Below, one piece after another: positions 15,834 through 24,289 of a stretch of DNA of 56,873 nt (position 1 is the first letter of the stretch; each line of letters begins with the position of its first letter). Below the pieces are notes generated by a model. It did not search any database. It saw only the letters and a program-made list of their open reading frames with translations, and had not been told where the DNA came from. The position numbers and the translations under genes were made by a program. This stretch comes from Siccirubricoccus soli (lineage in GTDB: Bacteria > Pseudomonadota > Alphaproteobacteria > Acetobacterales > Acetobacteraceae), in the NCBI RefSeq assembly GCF_024178315.1, contig NZ_JAMZIK010000103.1, positions 1 through 56,873 on the forward strand, read 5' to 3'.

Positions 15834-18002
15834 ATGCAGATTGCCCCAGCGCCTGGACGGATCAGGCTGGCCCCCCTGCTCGCCATCGCCTTCGTCCTGG
15901 CCGCCCCCGCCGCCCGGGCGCAGACCGCCCAGCCGGAACCGGAAGGCGCCGTCCGGCTGCCGGAGCTTCGCATCCATGGCGCCCGGGAAACCGCCACCGG
16001 CCCGGTCCAGGGCATCTCGGCGGAACGCAGCGCCAGCGGCACCAAGACCGATACCCCGCTGATTCTGACGCCGCAGAACGTCACGGTCGTCACCCGGGAG
16101 CAGATGGATTTGCAGAACTCCCGCAACCTCGGCGAGGCGCTGAGCTACACCGCCAGCGGCCAGGGGCTGCTTTCCGATTTCCGCGGCGAATACGGCACGG
16201 TCCGCGGCTTCACCCCCGACATCTATCTGGACGGGCTGCGCGTCCCGGTGCCGGTCACCGCCCACAGCTTCCGCATCGAGCCCTGGGGCATGGAGCGGGT
16301 GGAGCTGCTGCGCGGCGCCAATTCCGCCCTCTACGGCCAGGGCAATCTCGGCGGCATCATCAACGCCATCAGCAAGGCGCCCTATCTCGGCCAGACGAAC
16401 GAGGTCGCCATCCAGGGCGGCAGCTTCGACCGCATCCAGGGCATGTTCGACCTGGGCGGTGCCGTCACCGAAGACAACACGCTGCTCTGGCGGCTGAACG
16501 GCCTGGTCCGCCGCTCCGACACCTATGTGGAAGGCGGCCGCGACAACCGCATCTACCTGGCGCCGTCCCTGGCCTGGCAGCCGACCAACGACACCAGCAT
16601 CACGCTGCTCGCCAGCTACATGCGCGACGATACCGGCATCACCGGCCAGTGGCTGCCCGCCTTCGGCACGGCGCTGCCCAACCCGAACGGCACCGTCCCG
16701 CGCGGCCGGGCCACCGGGGAGCCGGGGTGGGACCGCTTCCACCGCACGCAGTTCGGTCTCGGCGCGCGCATCGAGCATCGGCTGAACGCGGATTGGACCC
16801 TGCGCTCCAACCTTCGCTACACCTATCACGAGATGGACTACACCTCCATCTACGGCAGCGGCTTCAGCCCGGCCAACCAGCAGCGCACCCTCGCCCGCGT
16901 CGCCTCCTTCCAGAACCCGACCTATCGCAGCTTCGCCATCGACAACACGGTGGAAGGCCATGTGGCCACCGGCCCGCTGCAGCACACCCTCCTGGCTGGC
17001 CTCGACTACCGGGTGCAGAGCCTGAATGCGCGCACCTACAGCGCGGCCGCCGGCCCGCTGGACGTCTTCACCCCCAGCTACGGCTTCCGGCCGGGGGTGC
17101 TGCCGCTCACCGCCTCCACCAACCAGACGCTGCAGCAGGTCGGCCTCTATCTGCAGGACCAGGTCCAGCTCGATCGCTGGCACCTGACCCTGACCGGGCG
17201 GCAGGACTTCGCCGACACCAGCAACCTCAACAACCGCACCAACCGCGAGACCACCCAGCGCGACGCGCATTTCACCGGCCGGGCGGCACTGCTCTACGCC
17301 TTCGATTTCGGCCTCTCCCCCTACTTCGCCTACGCCACCTCCTTCATGCCCGCCATCGGCACCTTCGCGCCCGCTCGCGGCGGCGGCGCCTTCGCGCCCG
17401 TCACCGGCGAGCAGTTCGAGGCGGGCATCAAATACCAGCCCCCCGGCCGGTCCAGCCTCTACTCCGCCACCCTGTTCCAGCTCACCCAGCAGAATGCGCT
17501 GACCGCCGACCCCGCCAACCCCATTTTCCAGGTCCAGACCGGCGAGATCCGGGTGCGGGGGCTGGAGCTGGAGGCGCGGCTCGCCCTGACGCCCGCGCTC
17601 AACCTCATCGCCGCCTGGACGGCGCAGGACCCGGAGGTGACGCGGACCACCACCGGCAATCTCGGCATGCGCCCGGCCGCGGTGCCGGCGCATACCGGCG
17701 CGCTCTGGGCCGACTACACCTATGAGGTGTCGGAGGAGCTGCGCATCACCCTCGGCGGCGGCGTCCGCTACTACGGCAATACCCTCGGCAATGGCGCCCC
17801 CAGCGCCAGCTCCCCGCAATTCCACGTGCCGAGCTTCACCCTGTTCGACGCGGTGGCGCGGGTGGACTGGCGGCAATGGCGGCTGGCGGTCAACGCCTCC
17901 AACCTGAGCGACGAGACCTTCGTCAATGCCTGCTACGCCTATACCTCCTGCAGCTACGGCGCCGGCCGCGCCGTCTACGCCACGCTGAGCTACCGATGGT
18001 AA
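15834..18002 (+). CDS. TonB-dependent siderophore receptor
   Basis: Outer-membrane receptor of 722 residues, normal for the FhuA/FpvA class. A signal peptide ends near PAARAQ (residue 30). The plug domain has TPLILTPQNVTVVTREQM and GTVRGFTPDIYLDGLRVP, then IEPWGMERVELLRGANSALYG and GNLGGIINAISK. A 22-strand-type barrel ends in YATLSYRW with a terminal aromatic residue, as expected for Bam-assembled proteins. No N-terminal signalling (STN) domain is visible. It takes up a ferric siderophore with TonB energy; the ligand is unknown. It heads an operon with DUF3649, PepSY, DUF3325 and DUF4198 genes and is probably iron-repressed through the upstream dyads. Confidence 0.93.
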   Translation: MQIAPAPGRIRLAPLLAIAFVLAAPAARAQTAQPEPEGAVRLPELRIHGARETATGPVQGISAERSASGTKTDTPLILTPQNVTVVTREQMDLQNSRNLGEALSYTASGQGLLSDFRGEYGTVRGFTPDIYLDGLRVPVPVTAHSFRIEPWGMERVELLRGANSALYGQGNLGGIINAISKAPYLGQTNEVAIQGGSFDRIQGMFDLGGAVTEDNTLLWRLNGLVRRSDTYVEGGRDNRIYLAPSLAWQPTNDTSITLLASYMRDDTGITGQWLPAFGTALPNPNGTVPRGRATGEPGWDRFHRTQFGLGARIEHRLNADWTLRSNLRYTYHEMDYTSIYGSGFSPANQQRTLARVASFQNPTYRSFAIDNTVEGHVATGPLQHTLLAGLDYRVQSLNARTYSAAAGPLDVFTPSYGFRPGVLPLTASTNQTLQQVGLYLQDQVQLDRWHLTLTGRQDFADTSNLNNRTNRETTQRDAHFTGRAALLYAFDFGLSPYFAYATSFMPAIGTFAPARGGGAFAPVTGEQFEAGIKYQPPGRSSLYSATLFQLTQQNALTADPANPIFQVQTGEIRVRGLELEARLALTPALNLIAAWTAQDPEVTRTTTGNLGMRPAAVPAHTGALWADYTYEVSEELRITLGGGVRYYGNTLGNGAPSASSPQFHVPSFTLFDAVARVDWRQWRLAVNASNLSDETFVNACYAYTSCSYGAGRAVYATLSYRW

Positions 18003-18295
18003 GGCGTGCCTGGCGGATCATGCGCGGCTGGCGCTGGCCGGGCGTGCTCTCCCGCATCCTCGCCGCGGTGGTAGGCGGCTATGCGCTTGGCGCGCTGGTT
18101 GCCATCGCCTGCGCCCTGCTCTTGCCTTTCGCGCGGTCGGAAGCGGTGATCACCGGCATGATGCTGAGCTTCGCCGCCTATGCCGGCGCGGTGCTCTGGG
18201 CCTTCGCCGCGCGCAGCGCCTGGCGCGCCTGGGCCGGCCTGCTGCTGCCGGCCCTGCTGCTGGCGGCGGCAAGCTGGGTGGGGCGGCCGGCATGA
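17996..18295 (+). CDS. DUF3649-type small membrane protein of the iron operon
   Basis: 99-residue inner-membrane protein with three hydrophobic stretches (around residues 18-40, 47-67 and 73-93). It matches the pattern of DUF3649 proteins found next to TonB receptors and PepSY membrane proteins. The ATG at 17996 overlaps the receptor's stop region, so translation is coupled, and its end overlaps the PepSY gene start by 4 bases. A role in ferric-siderophore handling at the inner membrane is inferred from context only. Confidence 0.75.
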   Translation: MVRRAWRIMRGWRWPGVLSRILAAVVGGYALGALVAIACALLLPFARSEAVITGMMLSFAAYAGAVLWAFAARSAWRAWAGLLLPALLLAAASWVGRPA

Positions 18296-19833
18296 AGCAG
18301 GGCTTCCGGCAATGCATGGCCTGGCTGCACACCTGGGCGGGGCTGATCCCGGGCTGGATCCTCTTCGCCGTCTTCCTCACCGGCACGGCCAGCTACTATC
18401 GCGGCGAGATCTCCGCCTGGATGCGCCCTGACCTCCGCTTCGAGGGCAGCGCGCCGGAGGCCACGACGCTGGCGGTGCGGGAGCTGCAGCGGATCGCGCC
18501 CGATGCCGTCTCCTGGTTGATCGGCGTGCCGACCGCGGCCGACCCGCTGATCCGCCTCTACTGGCGGCCGAAGCAGGAGCGCCGCTTCCGCGACGCCATC
18601 CTGGACCCCGCGACCGGCCGGGTGGCGGAGCGGGGCGAGAGCAAGGGCGGCGAGTTCTTCTACCGCTTCCATTTCGAGCTGCACCTGCCGCCCATCTGGG
18701 GCCGCTGGATCGTCGGCGCCTGCGCCATGGCGATGCTCGTCGCCATCCTCAGCGGCGTCATCACCCATCGGCGCATCTTCGCCGATTTCTTCACCTTCCG
18801 CCCCGGCAAAGCGGCCGGACGGTCCTGGCTGGACGCGCACAACGCGCTCGCCGTGCTGGCGCTGCCCTACCACCTGGTGATCACCTATACCGGTCTCATC
18901 ACCCTGATGACGATGTACATGCCCTGGGGCGTGCAGCTCGCCTACAAGGGCAATCAGCAGGCCTTCCTGGCCGAGGCGCTGGCCTTCACCGCGCCGCCCC
19001 GGCCCGCCGGGCAGCCGGCGCCGCTCACGGACATGGCGCCACTGCTGGCGACGGCGCTGGAGCGCTGGCCGGAAGCGGGGGTGCGGCGCATCTCCGTGCA
19101 ATGGCCGGGCGATGCCAACGCCACCATCATCCTCAGCCGCGGCGACGGGCCGGAGCTGGCGATCCGGCGGCGGGAGCTGGTCTTCGCCGGCAGCAGCGGG
19201 GAGCTGCGCGACGCCACCGGCCGCGACGCCCCGGCGGTGCTGACCGCGGGCACCGCGCTGCGCCTGCATTTCGGCCGCTTCGAAGGGCCGGTGCTGCGCG
19301 GCCTCTTCCTGCTCTCCGGCCTCGCCGGCACCGCCATGGTCGGCACCGGCCTCGTCCTCTGGGCGGCGAAGCGGGCGCCGAAGGGCGCGGCGCGGCGCGG
19401 CTTCGGCCTGCGGCTGGTGGAGGCGCTGAACATGGGCACCGTTTTCGGCCTGCCGCTCGCCATGCTCGGCTTCTTCTGGGCCAACCGGCTGCTGCCCGCC
19501 GCCCTGCCGCTGCGGGCGGAGTGGGAGATCCGCGTCTTCTTCGCCCTCTGGCTGCTCGCCTACCTGCATGCGGCGCTGCGGCCGGGGCGGCGCGGCTGGG
19601 CGGAGCAGGCGGGGGTGGCCGCCCTGCTCGGCCTCCTCCTGCCGGTGCTGAACCTGCTGACGACGCATCATCATCTGGGTGTCACCCTGCCGGCAGGCGA
19701 CTGGCTGCTGGCCGGGATGGATCTCGGCCTCGCCGGCTTCGGCCTCGCCTTCGCCCTGGCGGCGCTGAAGCTGTGGCGGGCGCCGCAGCGCGCCGCGGTG
19801 CCGCTCGGCCGGATGCGGGCGGAGGGCGCGTGA
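18292..19833 (+). CDS. PepSY-associated transmembrane protein (iron uptake)
   Basis: 513-residue inner-membrane protein: an N-terminal membrane helix (AWLHTWAGLIPGWILFAVFL), a periplasmic PepSY-like part with FHFELHLPP, a second helix with VAILSGVITHRRIFADFFTF, then WLDAHNALAVLALPYHLVIT and further C-terminal helices. The scattered His residues in the membrane segments (HTW, HRR, DAHN, YHL) resemble the PiuB/FegB group, thought to be haem-binding reductases that release iron from siderophores. That role is inferred from the family and from the adjacent TonB receptor. Start and end overlap its neighbours by a few bases. Confidence 0.85.
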   Translation: MKQGFRQCMAWLHTWAGLIPGWILFAVFLTGTASYYRGEISAWMRPDLRFEGSAPEATTLAVRELQRIAPDAVSWLIGVPTAADPLIRLYWRPKQERRFRDAILDPATGRVAERGESKGGEFFYRFHFELHLPPIWGRWIVGACAMAMLVAILSGVITHRRIFADFFTFRPGKAAGRSWLDAHNALAVLALPYHLVITYTGLITLMTMYMPWGVQLAYKGNQQAFLAEALAFTAPPRPAGQPAPLTDMAPLLATALERWPEAGVRRISVQWPGDANATIILSRGDGPELAIRRRELVFAGSSGELRDATGRDAPAVLTAGTALRLHFGRFEGPVLRGLFLLSGLAGTAMVGTGLVLWAAKRAPKGAARRGFGLRLVEALNMGTVFGLPLAMLGFFWANRLLPAALPLRAEWEIRVFFALWLLAYLHAALRPGRRGWAEQAGVAALLGLLLPVLNLLTTHHHLGVTLPAGDWLLAGMDLGLAGFGLAFALAALKLWRAPQRAAVPLGRMRAEGA

Positions 19834-20162
19834 TGGCGGCGCTGGCCCTCGGCCTGGCCTATGCCGGCTTCCTGCTGCTGTCCCTGGCCATGGACCGGCA
19901 TCATCGGGAGCTGCTGGGCGGCGCCCCGCCGCGGGTGCGGCGCCTGGCCTGCCGCCTGGGCGGGGCGGCGTCGCTTGGCCTGTCCATCCTGCCCTGCTTC
20001 GCCCTCTGGGGCTGGTCCATCGGGCCGGTGGCCTGGTGCGGCGTGTTGACCCTGGCCGCCTTCGGGCTGGTGGCGCTGCTGGCCTTCGCGCCGCGCGCCG
20101 CGCTGCTGCTGGCGCCCCTGCTGCCCGCGGTGGGCTTCACCGCCTGGTTCGGACTGGATTGA
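19833..20162 (+). CDS. DUF3325-type small membrane protein
   Basis: 109-residue protein with three to four hydrophobic segments and the sequence LSLAMDRHHRELLGG near the N-terminus, which fits the DUF3325 family from iron-uptake operons. Its ATG overlaps the stop codon of the PepSY gene (TGATG). Function unknown; membrane accessory of the siderophore system by context. Confidence 0.75.
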   Translation: MAALALGLAYAGFLLLSLAMDRHHRELLGGAPPRVRRLACRLGGAASLGLSILPCFALWGWSIGPVAWCGVLTLAAFGLVALLAFAPRAALLLAPLLPAVGFTAWFGLD

Positions 20163-20175
20163 GGAAGGGAACGCG

Positions 20176-20838
20176 ATGACCCGATGGATGCCCCTTGCCG
20201 CCCTGCTGCTGGCGGCCTCCGCCCCCGCCATGGCGCATCAGCTCTGGCTGGAGCGCGACGGCCAGACCGCCCGCGCCTATTTCGGCGAGCCGGTGGAGAA
20301 TCAGCGGGAGAAGACGGGCGGGCTGCTGGATCGCATCCCGGGCCCGCGCCTCTTCGCCGCCGACCTCGCCGCCACCCTGCCGCTGACCCGCGCCGCCGAC
20401 CATTTCAGCGCCGCGCTGCCGGCCGGCACCGGCGATGTCCGGCTGGTGGAGGACGGCCTGCCGCCCTTCGGGAGGGAGGAGAAGACCAGGACCGTCATGC
20501 TGGCGCGGGAGGGCCGCAGCGAGACCCGTCACGCCCTGGATCTGGAACTGGTCCCCGTCGCCGCCGGCGGCAATGAGTTCACCCTGCTGCTGCGCGGCCA
20601 GCCTTTGCCGCGGGCGGAGGTGACGCTGGTCGCCCCGCCGCGCTGGGAGCGCAAGCTGCGCACCGATGCGCAAGGGCGCGTCCGCTTCGAGACGCCCTGG
20701 GCCGGCCGCTACGTGGCCGAGGCGATCCACACCGAGGCGACGCCGGGCGGCAGTGGCGAGGGCGCCTATGCCCGGCTGCGCTATGTCTCCACCCTCTCCT
20801 TCATCGCCGAGGGCGGCATTCCCTGGACGGAGCGGTAA
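20176..20838 (+). CDS. DUF4198-type periplasmic protein
   Basis: 220 residues with a clear signal peptide (MTRWMPLAALLLAASAPAMA, cleavage before HQLWLERDG). The mature N-terminus with HQ-L-W-L-E and the later segments RGQPLPRAEVTLVAP and RTDAQGRVRFETPWAGRYV (beta-sandwich, carboxypeptidase-regulatory-like) fit DUF4198, which is often beside TonB receptors and is proposed to bind metal. The His at the mature N-terminus could be a metal ligand; this is inference. Last gene of the iron operon, 13 bases after DUF3325 and followed by a hairpin repeat. Confidence 0.75.
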   Translation: MTRWMPLAALLLAASAPAMAHQLWLERDGQTARAYFGEPVENQREKTGGLLDRIPGPRLFAADLAATLPLTRAADHFSAALPAGTGDVRLVEDGLPPFGREEKTRTVMLAREGRSETRHALDLELVPVAAGGNEFTLLLRGQPLPRAEVTLVAPPRWERKLRTDAQGRVRFETPWAGRYVAEAIHTEATPGGSGEGAYARLRYVSTLSFIAEGGIPWTER

Positions 20839-20911
20839 CGGCCAGCGACGCGCCAACGGCGCCGAGCGGGGCCATACCCTCTCGGGCCAAAAAGGTCTTC
20901 GGCAAACCCAA

Positions 20912-20969
20912 GGGTTCCAAGGGCCTTTCGGCCCTTGGTGGGGGAGTTCGAGGGGGCAAAGCCCCCTCA
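20912..20969 (+). repeat. Double-hairpin repeat (copy a)
   Basis: A first stem AAGGGCC-TTTC-GGCCCTT is followed by about 18 G-rich bases and a second stem AGGGGGC-AAA-GCCCCCT. The same layout recurs at 24149, 26048 and 56027, always in this orientation. Here it lies between convergent genes and is well placed as a terminator. Confidence 0.75.
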
Positions 20970-21025
20970 TGCCGGCCATCTCCGCTGCCCGCCTGGTCTC
21001 CCGCCCTCCACGGCGGGGAAGGCGG

Positions 21026-22123
21026 TCAGGCCGCCGAGGGCGGCGCTGCCACCAGCGTCTTCTGGCCTTCCTCGCGCAGCTTCGCCGCCGCCTCGTCATA
21101 CAGGAAGGGCAGCGTCGCGTAGCGAAGGCCGCGCGTTACCGGCCGCGCCTCATGCAGCAGGGAGCAGGAGAAGACGCAGGCCCCGCCCAGCGGCGGCCGG
21201 TAGCGGCGCGGCCCGAATTCCGGGAACCACAGCTCCCCGCCCTCGAACGCGTCGTTCAGGTTGATCGTCACCGCGAAGCGCCGGTGCGCCGTGCCCGGGG
21301 TGGTGTTGTCCCGATGGGCACGGAAATGCCCGCCCTCGGCGCCGTCATAGCAGGCGACGATGTAGCGCTCGATGCGCGTCGGGTTGAACTGGAAGGCCTT
21401 GCGCATCTCCGGCGCCAGGCGGCGCACCAGCCGCTCCCGGAGCCCCGCCTGCAGCGCCGGATCCTGGATCTGGCAGTCCCGCCGGCGCTTGGTGGCGGGG
21501 TCGTGCACGCCGACCGTCCGGCCCTCCCGCTCCACCATGAAGCCGCTCTGCTCGCCGCCCTCGGCGTCGTAGACGGCGATGAGCTCGGCGCAGAATTCGG
21601 GCTCGAGCACCCGGGGCAGCAGCAGCACGGGGGCGGGGACTTCCTGCCCGGCGTGCAGTTCCGGCGGCGGCAGGCGCCGCAGCATCTCCAGCAGCGCCGG
21701 CACCTGCTCCAGCGGCGCGGTGGCGATGACGCGCAGCAGCGGGTCCAGCAGCATGGCGGCCGGGCCGTAGCGCAGGGCGCCGGAGCCGGGGACCGGCCGG
21801 GCCACGCCATAGCGGCGGCTGACCGCCATCTCCCGATCCTGCAGCACGCGCAGGCCGGGCAGCCGGTCCGTCGCCTGGTCCGCCGGATCGACGCTGAGGA
21901 GGAAGGCGGTGGCGCGCCGGTCGTCCAGCAGCCCCTCTGCCTGCGCCGCCAGGATCGCCGGCAGGGCGGCGGCGGCGGCCGGGGTGCCGGCCGGGCCGGG
22001 GAAGACCACCAGCACGTAGCGCCCGGCGGCGCTGGCGAAATTGTAGCGCGGATTGCCGGCGGCGGGGGCGAAGAACCAGGGCGCCGGGTCGCCCGGGGTC
22101 AGGCGCGGGGGAATGGGCGGCAT
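21026..22123 (-). CDS. 2OG-Fe(II) oxygenase with N-terminal redoxin-like domain
   Basis: 365 residues in two parts. Residues about 1-150 resemble a peroxiredoxin/thioredoxin fold (LTPGDPAPWFFAP, YVLVVFPGPAGTP, LLSVDPADQ, YGVARPVPG), but the position of the peroxidatic Cys is occupied by Ala/Thr/Pro and no CxxC is seen. Residues about 165-350 form a prolyl-4-hydroxylase-like domain: iron ligands in GHFRAHRDNTTPG (HxD) and SLLHEARPVTRG (distal His), with a following Arg (RGLRYATLPF) suited to bind 2-oxoglutarate. Substrate unknown. It converges on the iron operon; PKHD-type oxygenases such as PiuC also occur beside TonB receptors. Confidence 0.85.
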   Translation of the reverse strand: MPPIPPRLTPGDPAPWFFAPAAGNPRYNFASAAGRYVLVVFPGPAGTPAAAAALPAILAAQAEGLLDDRRATAFLLSVDPADQATDRLPGLRVLQDREMAVSRRYGVARPVPGSGALRYGPAAMLLDPLLRVIATAPLEQVPALLEMLRRLPPPELHAGQEVPAPVLLLPRVLEPEFCAELIAVYDAEGGEQSGFMVEREGRTVGVHDPATKRRRDCQIQDPALQAGLRERLVRRLAPEMRKAFQFNPTRIERYIVACYDGAEGGHFRAHRDNTTPGTAHRRFAVTINLNDAFEGGELWFPEFGPRRYRPPLGGACVFSCSLLHEARPVTRGLRYATLPFLYDEAAAKLREEGQKTLVAAPPSAA

Positions 22124-22177
22124 GGGGAAACCTGCGACATCATCGCGGTTTCCTTTAGCGCCCGATTCTTACTCGTT

Positions 22178-23545
22178 TCAGCGCGCTGACCATACGGTGC
22201 TGCGAACCGAGGCGGCGGTGATCAGCCCATAGGCCGAGATGCCGAAGGCGACGGCGATGAACTGTCCCTCCAACCCCCAGCCCAGCCCCTCCGAGAGCAC
22301 CCAGCCGCCCCCCACCGCGATGACGATGCGGGAGCAGGCGGCCACCGCCGGCCAGCGCATCCGCCCCGCCCCCATGGAGGCGAAGTAGAGCGCCATGCCG
22401 ACGCCGAAGCCGGGCAGGGCCGGGCCGATCAGCGCGATCGCCGTAGCGGCGATGGCGGCCACCGCCGGGTCGCTGGCGAAGAAGCGGGCGGTGGGGCCGG
22501 GGAGGAGGGAGACGAAGAGCCCGACCGAGGCGGTGACGCCGAGGGCGAGCAGCCCGCCCGCCCAGGCGATGCGCCGCGCCTCCGGCCAGTTGCCCGCCCC
22601 CACGGCCCGCCCCACCAGCGCCGTCAGCGCCGAGCCGACCCCAAAGGCGAGCGGCACCATGAGGAATTCCAGCCGCGCCGAGACGCCATAGGCAGCGACC
22701 GCCGCCGCCCCGTGCCGGGCAATGGCGGCGGTGACCAGGATGGTGGTGAGGTTGGCGATGGCCGACATGATGCAGGCCACCAGCCCGACCGCCAGGATGC
22801 GCTTGAAGAGAGCGGCCTGCAGCTTCACCCGCAGGGTCGGCACGAAGCCCGCCCCGCCCCGCAGCACCACCGCCGCCATGCCGAGGGCCGCGAGCGCCAT
22901 CGCCACGGCGAAGGCGAGGCCGGCGCCGGGCAGGCCCATCCCCGCCGGCTCCATCAGCGCCCAGGCGAGCGGCGGGTAGCCCAGCCAGCCGAGGATGAGG
23001 ACGCGGGAGGCGAGGGCATGCCGCCCCCCGCCGCGCAGCACGGAGGCCAGGGTATTGGCCAGCCAGGCCGGTACGGCGCCGGCGCCGAACAGCCAGGCGC
23101 AGTAGCCGGCCGCCGCGGCCGCCGCTTCCGACCCGCCGATCCAGCCAAGGATGGTGCGCGGAAACCCGGCCAGCGCCACGGCAAACACCAGGGCGAAGCC
23201 CAGCGCGATGACCACGGCATGCAGCACCAGCGCCGAGGCGTCCTCCCGCTTCCCGGCGCCGAGCGCGCGGGCGATGGCGGAGACCACCCCGCCCCCCATG
23301 GCGCCGGCCGACATCTGCTGCAGCAGCAGGGCGAAGGGCAGCACCACCGCCCAGCCGGCCAGCGCGGCCGTGCCCTGGCGCGCCGCCAGCACCGGCTCCA
23401 CCAGCTGGCAGAGGGATTGCAGCACGGCGACCAGGGTGGTGGGCGCGGCCAGCGCCAGCACCCGCCGCATCAGCCCGCCCCAGGGGGTATGGGGATGCGC
23501 CTGGGCCTGCGGGGCGAGCCTTGGGGCGGCGAGGCTATCGGCCAT
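22178..23545 (-). CDS. MATE-family efflux transporter
   Basis: 455-residue inner-membrane exporter with about twelve hydrophobic segments and MATE-type features: an early ALAAPTTLVAVLQSLCQLVE helix, GGGVVSAIARALGAGKREDA in the first half and GSALTALVGRAVGAGNWPEA as its equivalent in the second half. This two-fold repeat is diagnostic. It probably exports cationic compounds by Na+ or H+ antiport. Its start codon lies within the 3' end of the HxlR regulator gene, so the two form an operon under the operator at 24059-24098, and drug- or redox-responsive expression is likely. Confidence 0.88.
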   Translation of the reverse strand: MADSLAAPRLAPQAQAHPHTPWGGLMRRVLALAAPTTLVAVLQSLCQLVEPVLAARQGTAALAGWAVVLPFALLLQQMSAGAMGGGVVSAIARALGAGKREDASALVLHAVVIALGFALVFAVALAGFPRTILGWIGGSEAAAAAAGYCAWLFGAGAVPAWLANTLASVLRGGGRHALASRVLILGWLGYPPLAWALMEPAGMGLPGAGLAFAVAMALAALGMAAVVLRGGAGFVPTLRVKLQAALFKRILAVGLVACIMSAIANLTTILVTAAIARHGAAAVAAYGVSARLEFLMVPLAFGVGSALTALVGRAVGAGNWPEARRIAWAGGLLALGVTASVGLFVSLLPGPTARFFASDPAVAAIAATAIALIGPALPGFGVGMALYFASMGAGRMRWPAVAACSRIVIAVGGGWVLSEGLGWGLEGQFIAVAFGISAYGLITAASVRSTVWSAR

Positions 23546-24041
23546 CTTGCGGGGTCTCTCCGAAACGGGCGCGGGTGGCGCGGCCGGCGCCGGGGCCGGG
23601 CAGCACGCGGATATCCTCCGGCCGCAGCGGGGTACCGGCGGCGGAGAGCACGGGGGGCGCGACGACGGGGCGGCCGGTCGCCGCTTCCTCCAGCATCACG
23701 GGCGGGCCCTCCGGCCCGGTCATCCAGCGGTCGGCCCAGGCCTTCAGGGCGAGATAGGCGGGGAAGAAGTCGCGGCCCTTCTCGGTCAGCCGGTATTCGT
23801 GCCGGGCGCCGGGGCCCCTCGAGGCACAAAGGGGGGTCTTCTCCAGCAGCCCATGCTCCGTGAGCTGGCGCAGCCGGGCGGAGAGGATGTTCGGGGCGAT
23901 GCCGAGGTTGCGCTCGAATTCGTCGAAGCGGGTGGTGCCGTAGAAGGCCTCCCGCAGCACCAGCATGGCCCAGCGCTCCCCCAGCACGGCCATGGAGCGG
24001 GCGACGGGGCAGCGCATGCGGGAGAAGTCGATGCGGCTCAT
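23535..24041 (-). CDS. HxlR-family transcriptional regulator
   Basis: 168-residue winged-helix regulator. The signature is near the N-terminus: MRCPVARSMAVLGERWAMLV, then FDEFERNLGIAPNILSARLR and LLEKTPL, RHEYRLTEKGRDF. The Cys at residue 11 is the site often used for redox or electrophile sensing in this family. The C-terminal 60 residues after the wing are a longer tail than in minimal HxlR proteins. The start at 24041 has GAGGAGGAG upstream. Overlap with the MATE gene and the paired palindromes just upstream indicate autoregulation and control of the exporter. Confidence 0.9.
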   Translation of the reverse strand: MSRIDFSRMRCPVARSMAVLGERWAMLVLREAFYGTTRFDEFERNLGIAPNILSARLRQLTEHGLLEKTPLCASRGPGARHEYRLTEKGRDFFPAYLALKAWADRWMTGPEGPPVMLEEAATGRPVVAPPVLSAAGTPLRPEDIRVLPGPGAGRATRARFGETPQDGR

Positions 24042-24058
24042 GCGTCTCCTCCTCTTCA

Positions 24059-24098
24059 GCTTGCATCACGCAAGCATTTTTGCTTGCACCATGCAAGC
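24059..24098. promoter_or_regulatory. Double palindromic operator of the HxlR-MATE operon
   Basis: Two 17-bp dyads of the form GCTTGCA-N3-TGCAAGC: GCTTGCATCACGCAAGC at 24059-24075 (one mismatch) and GCTTGCACCATGCAAGC at 24082-24098 (perfect). A 6-base ATTTTT spacer puts their centres 23 bp apart. They end 18 bp from the HxlR start codon, as expected for an autoregulatory site of a dimeric regulator. Confidence 0.7.
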
Positions 24099-24148
24099 TA
24101 TCGCTGGCCGTTGTCGCGCTGCCCTCCCGTTCGAACCTGCCGACCTAA

Positions 24149-24210
24149 GGGTTCCAAGCGCCTTTCGGCCCTTGGCGGGGAGGGTCCGAGAGGGGCAGCG
24201 CCCCTCTCAA
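24149..24210 (+). repeat. Double-hairpin repeat (copy b)
   Basis: Same layout as the copy at 20912: a CCTTTCGG-centred first stem and GAGGGGC-AGC-GCCCCTC as the second. It lies between the divergent HxlR and hemH genes, so termination of a complete gene is not its obvious purpose here. Confidence 0.75.
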
Positions 24211-24289
24211 TGCCGCCCCAGGGTGCTACACCGCGCTTGCGCCGCGCCCGGGCCGACACATCTCCGGGGCCAGTGTCGGGAGCATGCGG

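Noticed and set aside
15765-17876. Minus-strand frame of 703 codons opposite the TonB receptor
   Set aside because: Pure antisense of a protein with clear domains; composition typical of shadow frames.
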